From positions 26,680,932 to 26,744,931 of the forward strand of contig JAJLRJ010000008.1 in assembly GCA_024195265.1 (NCBI GenBank): a DNA stretch of 64,000 nt, written 5' to 3'. Source of the stretch: Dendrophyllia cribrosa. Lineage: Eukaryota; Cnidaria; Anthozoa; Scleractinia; Dendrophylliidae. Every line of letters begins with the position of its first letter. Within the stretch, counting starts at the first letter, position 1. This document shows, piece by piece, positions 12,301 through 24,300 of the stretch. A program made the position numbers and the translations under genes. The notes under the pieces are model-generated. The model was not told the DNA's origin. It saw nothing but the letters and a program-made list of their open reading frames with translations, and made no database searches.

Positions 12301-15300
12301 GAGCAAATGTGCTATGTTGCAGCATTTACAACCTCTTCCTACTGTACAACTGCCACAAGGACAGGAAAACCATTCAACCCCTTGCTTGGTGAAACATTTG
12401 AATTTGACAGAACAGAAGATTTTGGATGGCGTTCACTTGCTGAGCAGGTGAGTTGAATAGTACATGTAGTTTCTATTTCTGGTTCTTAAAATAGAATCCT
12501 TTCTGGCAAAGTGTTCAATAAAACACTATACATCAGAAAAATAGTGAAACTACACATTTCTGTTTTCAAAATTAGTTAGAATTTTAGGATACTTTAATTA
12601 AGTTTTAATTAACAACTAGCTCTACTTTTCATATTGTGGATTATTAATAATAATTATTTATGCAAGTGAAAGCAATGTGTTTTGAAGTCAAAATGGCCAC
12701 AAGGTTACTATCCCTGTGCTAAACTCCCAGCCTAAAGAATCAGGAGGCTGTTTGGTTAGGCCCTTTTACCGAAGACCAATCTGGTTTGGTTTAACCTGCC
12801 AGGAGAACAAGACTGCTGCCAGTGTAGCCTTTAGGGTCCTTCTATTGATCCTGGGCATGCTTTGAAATGGCTTGAATATCAGCTAGCTTCATGCATCATT
12901 GGTTTTACTTCTGGTTTTTGAGCCATTTCAAAGGACATCCTGGATCAATAGTTCAGAGATTCTGACAGGGTGCGTGGGTGCGGGACCACACAATTCGGCG
13001 AAACCCACACAATTCCTAGAAATCCGCACAATACTGAAATATTTGCTTAAAATTTTGTGTAGCCTTTAGGGTCCTTCTATTGATCCTGGGCATGCTTTGA
13101 AATGGCTTGAATATCAGCTAGCTTCATGCATCATTGGTTTTACTTCTGGTTTTTGAGCCATTTCAAAGGACATCCTGGATCAATAGTTCAGAGATTCTGA
13201 CAGGGTGCGTGGGTGCGGGACCACACAATTCGGCGAAACCCACACAATTCCTAGAAATCCGCACAATACTGAAATATTTGCTTAAAATTTTAATTAAATC
13301 AGGTATTTCTATTGATTACCAAGATTTCGAAGAGAACATTTTAGGCTATTTTCAGCCTAATTTCCTTCCAAACAATCAAGAAGTCCCTCGCTTTCCTCGA
13401 ACAGCTCGAGCGAATTGATATAAAAACAACAAGGCATTCTCTTCGCCGTCCTGGGAACTAGTCTCAGTTTTACTTCTATCCGACTTCCTACCAAATTTTT
13501 CGCGTAGCTTTTTAGTTGTCGTTTTCCAGACATTATGTCGTTTTTCTTAGCAGCCTGTTGATATTTTTTAGAGCGCTTTTGCTTCCTCTTTCAGTTTAAT
13601 ATGTCGGGGACCGAAGAAGAAACACTGAAGAAATGTACCGTCACGCCGAAATGAATGTCACTGTGTCTGAATTATGTTCGCAAAGAACTGATCAAGTTTG
13701 CGAATCGACAAACAAGCTATTAAAGCGCTGGAACTTCGGATTGATAGGAGAAAATTATTAAGTTCTGATCAGAATACTGGATTTGATTTTTTAAATCAAG
13801 TGAAAGACATTTTCATTCAGGAAAATGCAAAACAAACATGCTGCCTATCAAATTTCATTTAGCACGCAATTTGCATACATCTCGGGGTTGTGTTTTTGCG
13901 GCAAACTTTTGAAGAAATTATGTGAGCCTTTACTGGAAATTATTCACACTACATAAAATGTACGGATTTTTCATAAAGGAACTCACTCAGATCGGGAATA
14001 TTTATTTTGAGGTGGTAGTCAGTTCTACCCGATCGAGTTCATCGTGTCACGCAATGTGATTTTGTTGAGACAAATAAACTTTGGTGAAGAAAAACAGCCG
14101 CATATTAGCGATTGCTGGGTACATTTTACTCCTCAAAGTAAAACATCTATTTGTATTTTTCATTTATGCAGAATTTCCTCTCTGTCATATTTGTCTGGCT
14201 TGGCTAGAACACTGGTAATTGAATATTTGGTTGGTCACAGGATTGTGCAATCCCGCACAATTTCCTGCACAATCGGGGTTATTTCCCACACAATTTGCCC
14301 CAGAACTCCCGCACAATTTTAATTTTTTTCCCGCACCTTGTCAGAATCCCTGATAGTAAGAGCACACAAACCTTCTGCCAGTCAGCATATTATACTTATG
14401 ATCAAAATTTTGAAATGTCATGAGTTTTTTTACCCCTTAGAAATTCAATTGTGTCATCATCATCATCATCATCATGTCGAGCGCACTCGGATTCCAGAAA
14501 TGACCCTCCTCCAACCATTGGTGTCCTCCATCACTTCGGGGAGCGCCTCTCTCGCTAGTCCTGAATCATCCTCTAGCTGGTCAATATAGGTCTTGGCTGG
14601 ACGTCCCCTAGATCTCTTACCATGTGATGGCTCCCAGAATAGCAGTTGGGAAACTACCTCTTTCTTACTCCTCCAACAATGTCCGCTAAATCTCAGCCTT
14701 CTCATGCATAGTGTAGTCGATACAGGTGGAATATCGCCATAGAGCTGCTTGTTTGTGATATGGTCTCTCCAACTGACATTTAGTGCAGCCCTGAGCATCT
14801 TTGTGTAACAACCATCTAATCGCTGTTCAAGAGCTTTAGTCAGTGTCCAACTCTCGGCACTGTACAGAAGAACACTTTCGACAGTTGCCCTGAAGAATCT
14901 TAGTTTGAGATTCCTAGTAAGGTCGGATTTCCATTAATTGGAAATTATTACTAATAACCGTCAACTTAATTCCAGGTGAGCCATCACCCGCCTGCATCAG
15001 CCCTTCATGTTGAGCATAAGGACTGGACCTTCTGGCAGGAATTCAGCCTCACCAGCAAGTTCCGTGGTAAATATCTCCAGGTCATACCACATGGTACTGC
15101 ACATCTCAAGTTTACCAAGTCTGGTTATCATTACACATGGAAGAAAGTCACGACTACAGTTCACAATATCATTGTTGGAAAGCTTTGGATTGATCAGGTG
15201 TGTAGCCTGAGAGAGCGGGTACTCAGTTGATCATGCATTTTTGGTGTTACCGCCCCCCCCCCCCCCCCCCCCCCCCCCCTTCGAATACTGTACCTAGAAC

Positions 15301-18300
15301 CCTGTTATCAAAAAAATGCCTAAAGGTGCCATTATACCCCTCCCCTTCCCTGTCCCTACCTGACAAAGTGACATCTTAGAAACAACTGGTTCATTTTGCA
15401 GCGCCTGAAAAAACAAACTGCTGTGACTGCAGGTTATTGCTGTGAATGGTTTCACATTAAGGTTTTACTTGCAGGCTCAGTAATTGGAACCATTGTGGAG
15501 GATTTCAACAGCAAAATGAAGCTGAGCTGAGTGCAGAAAGGTGCACTCTGCCTCTAGCCAATCAGAGTAATTGTGCCTTTTTAGTTACCATTCTTTGTAA
15601 AAGGCTATTAAAATGAATTACCATTCAACAGGTTATTTTGTATAAGGAATACATTTTATTTTTTTTTTTATAGTCAGGGGAGATGGACATTGAAAATCAC
15701 ACCACAAGAGATGTTTGCCAACTCAAATATGATGCTTACAATTATTTTGGAAGAGACACACCTCGAAAGGTAGGTTTCCAACAAGCAAGTAACCTAGAAT
15801 AATCAGATTTTTCTGTTTGTTTTGTCAATCTGCAATTCTCATTACCTTTCATGCAATTTCAATTTCATGAAATAAACAGACCCGCATTTCTCAGGGCTTT
15901 ATTCAGATTAAAAGTCTTTGTGATGCAGAAAAAGAAATTACAGAAGTTGTTTACCACCAGGCCAAATTTATTACTTGTATTTGTGTGGTTTCATTTTACA
16001 AAGTGACCATTTGTATGACAGAATATATTAAAATTAACTTATTGGGACCTACAACCAAAGACAAAAGTGTTGGGAAGGTTCCTTGTTTTCCTCACCCCTC
16101 TATGGTGGCCTATGGCTATCATTCGAAATTTACCTCAAATTTACAGACAAAGACTAGAAAAATCGAACAAAAATTAATAAAAAAAGAAGATTAAAAGTAA
16201 AATGGTATTTAAATCAAAAGTAAAAGGCATTTTATTTGAAGATCAAAGTAAAAATAAAACAAAATGAAAATGAAAATGAAAGCCAAAACAAAGTAAAATG
16301 AAAATGAAAGCAAAAACAAAATGAAATCAAAATGAAAGCAAAAACAAAATGAAAATGAAAATGAAAGCCAAAACAAAGTAAAATGAAAATTAAGCAAAAA
16401 TCAAAACTAAAAGCAGTTGTACATAAAATGAAATACAAGTAAATTGAAAGTGAAATGAAAACAACTACCAAAAAAAATCAAATGAAATTAAAAGAAAAGC
16501 AAAAGTAAAATGAAAATTTCTAAGAGCCTAGAGCTATCATAGTATACCAGGATGCTTTGCACGATGGCGTCATACACCAGAGTCCCTGGGACGAGTTCGT
16601 GTATAAAAGATGGCGGAATGGAGAAATTTTAAGGAGAAAATGAAAGCGAAAAGAACCGATGGGGGAAAGGGGAAGAAGAAGGATACGGCTGGTGCATGGA
16701 ATCGCGACAACGACACTTTAGTTGTGCAGCGACTAAGCGCGGAAGTATCAGGTAAAGCACAAAAATATTCAAGAATTGGTGCAAGGGTGTTCGTGCCCTA
16801 CGAATACAAGGAGTTCACGATAGAAAACATTCGAAATGCCTGCCAAAAACACTTCGCAGTGGACGATACAATGACCTGCGACATAGTGGCAGGAGAACAG
16901 GGACCATCTTGCAGCTCCGTGAAGCAGATCCCGGACACTAAAGTAATTCATGTGCGTTTTGTCGAACGAGTTGCAACTGGCGAAGCTGATGAAGTTTATA
17001 GTGAAGCGACTCGAGCCCCTGACCATGGTGTTAAGTCGCCTCCAGCGAAAAGGAGATTTTCGGGGATGGGAAATGGCACACAAAACAGATCACAGCCTAC
17101 GAAATCTGCACCAAGTCCAAGCAAGTTCGTCCCGAGGAGTCTTTCAGTAGTTGAAATGCTTAAACTAGGCAAAGAAATCGTGCAGTCGACAACATCAGTT
17201 GATATTTATTCCTTTGATTTACAGCAAATGTCATGGTCCAGGATACCACATTCTGTTGATTTCTCTATTCAAAAAGAACCTTTTGGGACAGGAGGTTTCC
17301 GTGAAGCTTATAAGGCTACGAGCAACGCAAAGGGATTTGAAAATACAACTTGGGTCATCAAAAAGTATTTGCCAAAATCAATCAGTGACATCCAGGCGAC
17401 AGGTCAAACAGTGGAACAACATACCAAGAAAGTTGTACAAATGCACTACCTTGCAAGAAATTTTGCAGGACGCTTAAGGCAAGAATTGCAAAGTAGTGAT
17501 AACCTTGAGCTGTTTGGTGAAACATTAAGATATAACAAGATTTTTTTGGGTAAGCTTGACTCTGATGAGTATGTTACAGTCGAAGAGTATGTTGAAGGTT
17601 CCTTTGTCAAGCACATTAACAATAATGGGCACATTTGTGGGGACACTAGCAATCCTGTCTGTAATAAGGCTGAATGCCTAGCCCATTATTCCTTTGAAAG
17701 GTCAAACAAAGAAGTTATGGTAGTTGACATACAAGGGTGTGATTACTTCGTTTTTGACCGAGAAATTGCTTCAAAGGAACTAATATCAAGCAAAGAATTT
17801 CTTTTCTGTACAGGTAATTTGTCAACCAGTGCTATAAACAATTTTATTGAAAGCCACAAATGCAACTGGTACTGTGCACTACTCAAGTTACCTGAATGTA
17901 CAAGCGGTTAGGGTTCATTGTGGTTATTTCTGCAGAGGTGTTTTCCCCAGAGTGGGGTAATCAGGACATGTTGTAAAAATAATATTGAGGGTGAGGCAAT
18001 TATCGAGCAAATAGAGTCACTTATAAGTAAGAGAGGCACCCTGCATTAGATGGCAGGTGGGTTTAAGTTGAGTTTTTGAGATCTAGGGTCAATTCAATAA
18101 AACCTTTACACTTGCAATTTACAAGGATACCTATTGCTTTCAACCTCCGAAACAATGGCTACACTTGTAAAAGTTTTATTAAATATGACCCCTGTTTCAT
18201 TTTTAGTGTTGAAGGTTTATCTTCATTACAGAAATCAATATGATGCAGTTGTCGCTGTTTTCTGTTGTTCTTTTGTTGTTGATGTTTCGGCATTACAAAT

Positions 18301-21300
18301 ATACACTTGCGTAAACCTATAAAGTGTTCCAGTTTAAGTACCAATACCAGTTTGTGTGGAACGAAGCAAAGATTTACACAGTCAAATACTTAAAATCTCG
18401 ATCAGTTCTTTAGCTCTCCCAACTCTTTATCACTGAACAAGTGATAATATGTATTTAAAAACAAACAATGAAATATACTGGCATGTTATGTACCTGTCAT
18501 GTTAATTATCACATAAGCCAGAACACAATAATAGGGGTGTATTCCTGCCTGATTATTAGCTTGAGGGCTCTGAAAACTACCAGACAATAATTATATATCA
18601 TTGAAATGTAATACACTTATCTTACAGGGTCAGTGGAAATCTTGTACAGGGAGGAGAGTTGGGGAGGGCTCGAGTTGCACAAGGACTGACAAACTTTAAC
18701 AGTGAGATTAAGTAGCTGAACTTGAGCCACATTTCAAGGTTGCTCAAAAAATATCCTAATGTAAGCTATGACCACAGCATTTTATAGAATCCTTACAGTA
18801 CTGTAAAGACATCTTAAAGTTAACTTAAAATTTGATTTAACAACAAGAAATGTAAAAAGTTCACAGTTGATATTTTGGTAAGTGAAAACAAAATAAAGGT
18901 GTCTTTAGTACAACTTTCTACAGACAAACACCAAACAGTGAGCACTCCATGCATATCAAATAAAGGGCTGAATGCTTAACCTGCCTTAGGTCTACTTTTC
19001 CTGTTTTGTTTAGATTTGCTTCTTGTTATATGAAAAATGCAGGCTGCAATTTTTTTCTGGTACAATCATCATTTTTGGATAAAATTCCATGAATAAAAAT
19101 GTTTTCCTAGTGTCTTCAGCTAAAGCCTTTGAAATAATACCAAAGAGGGACAGCAAAGTAGTACACATCATAAGGGGAGAAACCTGCCCATTCCCATGGA
19201 ATTTTCACCTGGAAAAAATTTGAGACTATATGTTTATGAAATGATTTTAAAATAATGCAAATCTCTGGAAATAGGATAAAAACAAGCTTGGTCTAATGTG
19301 ATTAAGCCTCGCCAGTAAAAATGATCTAACAACATCCTGTTACAACTGCCTGTAAAGCTATTTATCTGACAGTACAATAACATTGAGTTACATGGTGGCT
19401 GGTAAGCTGAAGTGTGCCTTAAGGAAAAGAAATGCATCTACACATTCTTCAGGCTTTATTTCCTCAGTCTTGGGAATCAAGCGTTCACATTCCCCTCGAA
19501 ATCTTGCATCCAGGTAATCATCATCAATTTCAAGTACTCCAGCATGAGCTGCTACTTCTTCCAGTTGCTCCTCTGAAACAGGCCAACCTACAGAAAGGTA
19601 CACTACAGATGTTAATTCTATGGAATTATACCAAATTAAAATGATTTTCAACACCATACTAAACATTTTATGAATAAACAGGTCAACCTTAGGGTTAGAG
19701 GACAAAATTGGGAGAAATTAATAACAAGCAGTAATGCACAGATATCAATATGTCTGACCAGAAAGGTTTAGGGTACTTGACGTTTAAAAATTTGTTTAAC
19801 GTTTTTTTCTCAACATTAACATCTTTGCTGGCATTGGTAATTAATTAATCCCCACCCCCTATCAAATATTTAACATAAAAACTTGGAAAATCAAACAAAA
19901 GCCATATACCAACTGATCATTGGAGAATTTGAACAAGTCAGACCATAGCTGCAGCTGTATGTGTTTCCCAATTAAGGTACAATGGCACTTTTTTGGCCAG
20001 GAATGTGGCTATAAATGAAATACTATTCAATTATAAAACGATTGCATTTAACTACTAGGCAATAAATACAGTGGCTTCTTTGGAGGGGGTAGTCAAGGTT
20101 TGGGATACCTCAAATGGTCAATAATAATAATGAACCCTTTGACACCTGAACCGCCTGAAACCGTCCGTGATGGAACCACGGTCCTTCTACCATTTGTGAC
20201 GTCATCTTTTTATAATAAAAGATGTTTTTTTGTACCTAACTCAAGAAGAAGGAAGAAGTCTTTGAAAAAATGCCCAAATGAGAGAGCTCTCGTGAATTGG
20301 GCCAGATTTACACGCGAAAAACCTATCATATTTGACAGCAATTTTGCATAATTACAAAATGTACGCTCTCGCGCGTGGCACTGAGGAGAAAAGGGCGACA
20401 GCTCGCGGTCTAATTTTAAGTAGACTTATTCTAAAGGTGCGCTACAACGGCATCTTTACCATATTCACTATCAATTCTTCTATTTTGTTTTTATTAACCT
20501 CACGTTCTAACGCTTAACGAGATGGCTTAAAGAGCCCTTTTATTCTCGTTCAAAAACTGTCTCATGCCCGAAACCAAAAGTCGATTCATTTGACTCCGAA
20601 CGAAACGGAAGCTTAGTTTTCATATTGCAAACAACGTTTTCGACAGTTTGCTAGCAATTTGCCTCCACAGCAATCAAAAAACGGCATTAATGGCTTCAAA
20701 TTGCCGTTTTCTGCAAATTCTCTAGGGGTCAATGGGTTAATCTCAGGCTGTACAGACGTATTCTTGCAAGTTGCACTAGTGAAGTATGGTGGGCAATAAC
20801 TGCAATTCGATTTTTTAAAAAGAAATAAAAAAGAAACAAAAATATCCAGATGAAACACTTTTTAATTTCTTGTGTTCGATATATTACTTCAAAATTTCAA
20901 TAAATGGAAATACCATGTGAGACCTACCACTTTCTTCGAGACCATATTCACCAGGAAAATTGTAAATGTGGTCAGGAATACCATGGGGCAATGCTGTGTC
21001 CTTTTGTTGTCGAATCCTGTGAGTATTCCAAACCGTATCTTTGAATGTGTCCAACTCCTTTTGCAATAAGGGAATCATTACAAATGCCAAGAGCATCCTA
21101 ATGAAAGTAGAGGTTTCATTAAAATTTCCAATTCAGAATTGCAAAATCTTAGACTTTCTAAGGTGGCGACAAGCTCTTTTTCCAGTCCCTTCAACAGCAT
21201 CTAGGACCCTACAAGTCTGAATAGGCTACACTTTTGGGTTAAGTAGCTGTGCATACAGTCAACATTTAACTTAATAAATTTTAATGCTACTCAGAAATTG

Positions 21301-24300
21301 CAAAAAAGTTCCCCTCCCCCCAAAACAAAGTTTTGACTGGACTTTAAGCCACAACCTTTGCAATACCAATACAAGTACTTGCAAAGATTACTAATTGCAG
21401 GTCAAACAGTCAAGTCTAGTTGTGTCTTGTCAAATAGTCCATGTCATCTGACATTGTCCATTGTGGGCTGTCCTCCAAACCACTATAGTGAATTAAAATG
21501 AAAGTCATCTTTATACATGTAGTTGTCAAGTATTTCCAAGGAAAGCACAGATTTCAGAAACTCTGGCTTGAAGAGGGATGAAAACCATGACCCTTGCAAT
21601 TGGTGCTCTTCCACTGATTTTGATTTGCAAATGAGAAACATTGAATAAAATTGTGATATATTGTCAAGAAATTTTGTACAATGTATGTGGAATGAAGATG
21701 TAAGAATAAACTTGAGCGATCTTTGTTAAGGATTTCTTTGCAAGTGCTTTTTTGGTTTAAAACTGGTTTGCAGGTTGCATATTATAATTTTAAATATATT
21801 TCATGTTTATGTTGTGGTTCAATTTTACCCTTGGTTCAAATTTTATTTTTTTTTGTTATGGGCTATGGTAATGTATGGTAATGAGTTTTAAACAAAGGAA
21901 AATAAAATTTGAACCAAGGATACAATTGAACCACAACATATACATTGGGATAAACACAGCACTGTTTACAGACCTATCTGTTTCATCATGGGGGTTATAG
22001 TGGTGCTGATCTTTAAGCCATCTTAGTTTTTCTTTGTAGTATTTTTCAAGTCTTTCGTGCAATTCCTTCCACCACCTTTCAATCTGAAAGGGATTGAAAG
22101 GTAACGTAAAGCATTAAACACTGAAGTAAAATGTAGGGAAACAACAATAAAGATGGATAATGAAAAGAGAGAATAACATAATCCTTTTGCAAGTAAAACT
22201 GCTTCTGAACAATTAAACCAGACGACGCAAAGCAAACTTCAAATGCCACGTGTGAAACGATCAACAAAATACTTTAGAAAACAATATTTTTCTCCTTAAA
22301 AATGGAAGAAGACGGGAAATTAGAACACCTAATGGCACTTACTTGGTTAGCAGTAGATGGTCCATAAATCACTGTTTCAGTTGGATCCATATCACCATGA
22401 TGCTGACGGAGAAAGGAATGCATTGTTGCCATCACACCTGTTTCGGTACCTCTATCCATCCTCAAGAATGACGGCATTACTTTGCTGTGATACAGATACT
22501 CTAAATACCAACGGCCTATCAATCTCGGCTCGCTGTTGGTGGTCCAAATCCGAAGCCAAAGCAACCTCCTACTTGCAGTATCTATACTGCCATATATCGC
22601 TAATGGGAAGGCATCATTCTGAAATCCCATCAGTTTATTATGACCATCGACAGAATGAACCCAGTTTGGACCTCTAGATGTGAAACACTGTTTCTTTTTC
22701 TTGTTTTTGACACCAACTGCACGACTTTCCAGTCCTTCGGCATCCAGATATTGCATGACTGCATACACCAGATCTCTGGGAACATTTAAAAGGTGCTCTT
22801 GTCGGATTTTTCTGTGTAATGCTCGGTAACCAAGAAGTTGGCCGGGTCCTTCAAGTTCTTTACCAACAGCCTCCATAACTTCGTCGACAGTGATATTTTG
22901 ATCCGTGTAAAAAATATTGAAGTGTCGAAGTCTTCTATCCAGAGTGGGTATGCTCCAAGCATACATAGGATAGTCTCTTTTCAAAAAATCTAAAATTTCC
23001 TTTCTTTGCATGCCTTGCCTTACGTACATTGCCAAGTTTTCCTTCAACGCGAGGTCGTCACGCCAAGCATCATTTCTACAGGCCGCCATCTTGTGTTCTC
23101 AAGACTCACAAAGCACGACGGGACGGTACGGCGTTTCGTGCAAAGCATCCTGGTATACTATGATAGCTCTAGGCTCTTAGAAATTTTCATTTTACTTTTG
23201 CTTTTCTTTTAATTTCATTTGATTTTTTTTGGTAGTTGTTTTCATTTCACTTTCAATTTACTTGTATTTCATTTTATGTACAACTGCTTTTAGTTTTGAT
23301 TTTTGCTTAATTTTCATTTTACTTTGTTTTGGCTTTCATTTTCATTTTCATTTTGTTTTTGCTTTCATTTTGATTTCATTTTGTTTTTGCTTTCATTTTC
23401 ATTTTACTTTGTTTTGGCTTTCATTTTCATTTTCATTTTGTTTTATTTTTACTTTGATCTTCAAATAAAATGCCTTTTACTTTTGATTTAAATACCATTT
23501 TACTTTTAATCTTCTTTTTTTATTAATTTTTGTTCGATTTTTCTAGTCTTTGTCTGTAAATTTGAGGTAAATTTCGAATGATAGCCATAGGCCACCATAC
23601 CCCTCCCCCCCTCCCCCTCTTTCAAAGTTGCTGTTAACACAAAATACTTAACTTACACTGTCTTTTGTATAGACATCTTCAACATTGGATTTGTGGGAGA
23701 GGGGGACTATAAAAAGCGTTGTGCGCGCCTTTAATTGAGCTGAAACCCAAAGGTAGTGTCTTTTTTTAGCGTTTTACAAGCCTTCCCAACTAATTTTGTC
23801 TTGGGTTGTGTTGAAGATTACTTGGGTGTGGTCTACGCATAACGTCTTTTTCTACAACAATTCAAGGCGTAAAATACATTATCATAGTATGAAATGTTTT
23901 GTGATTGTATCTAGCATGAATATCGAAATATTAGTAGTTGCTTTGGTCAATGACAGAACAGGATAATTAAGTTAAAATTGAATATTCAGACCTTCAAAGA
24001 ACATTGTTAGTCGAGTTAATCCTGAATACAGAGATGTTAAATGTAAGATGGAAATGTCTACATTTCTGGGGGCAAATTCCTCCATCAGAACAATTGCACT
24101 TGGTACCCTATGGACACTGTGTTGCCCAGTTATGTTGGACAACATAAGCTAAAGAGTAATTTAATTATCAGTCATCGGTTTTCACCATTAATTGTGCGAG
24201 TACATCATTACTCCACGAACGTGCAACATTACTCCATTTATATATGGTGAATTATACCTGTTGAAAGCAATGTAAACGAAAGCAAAATGGCCAATGTTAA

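Larger units (their letters stand above)
16101..23599. mobile_element. Complete 7.5-kb DNA transposon with IS3-like transposase and alpha-kinase cargo
   Basis: The element begins TATGGTGGCCTATGGCTATC and ends with the exact mirror. Terminal inverted repeats of 464 bp (16101-16564 and 23136-23599) appear identical base for base. The flanks are CCCCTC at 16095-16100 and 23600-23605, a 6-bp target duplication. Inside are an intact alpha-kinase gene on the plus strand and an intact four-exon transposase on the minus strand, pointing at each other. The combination of an IS3-like integrase core, split by introns, with 6-bp duplications fits the eukaryotic superfamily known as IS3EU; this assignment is from memory of that superfamily. 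Identical repeats and open genes imply a recent insertion. Confidence 0.9.

Noticed and set aside
14044..14589. Plus-strand frames with a His repeat
   Set aside because: The His run translates the CATCATCAT tail of a minus-strand LINE; the rest is transposon copy B.
16209..16471. Two open frames rich in Phe/Ser/Leu in the left terminal repeat, and identical ones at 23229-23491
   Set aside because: They are translations of the low-complexity inverted repeat (AAAATGAAAATG-type), not genes; useful only as proof that the two repeats are identical.
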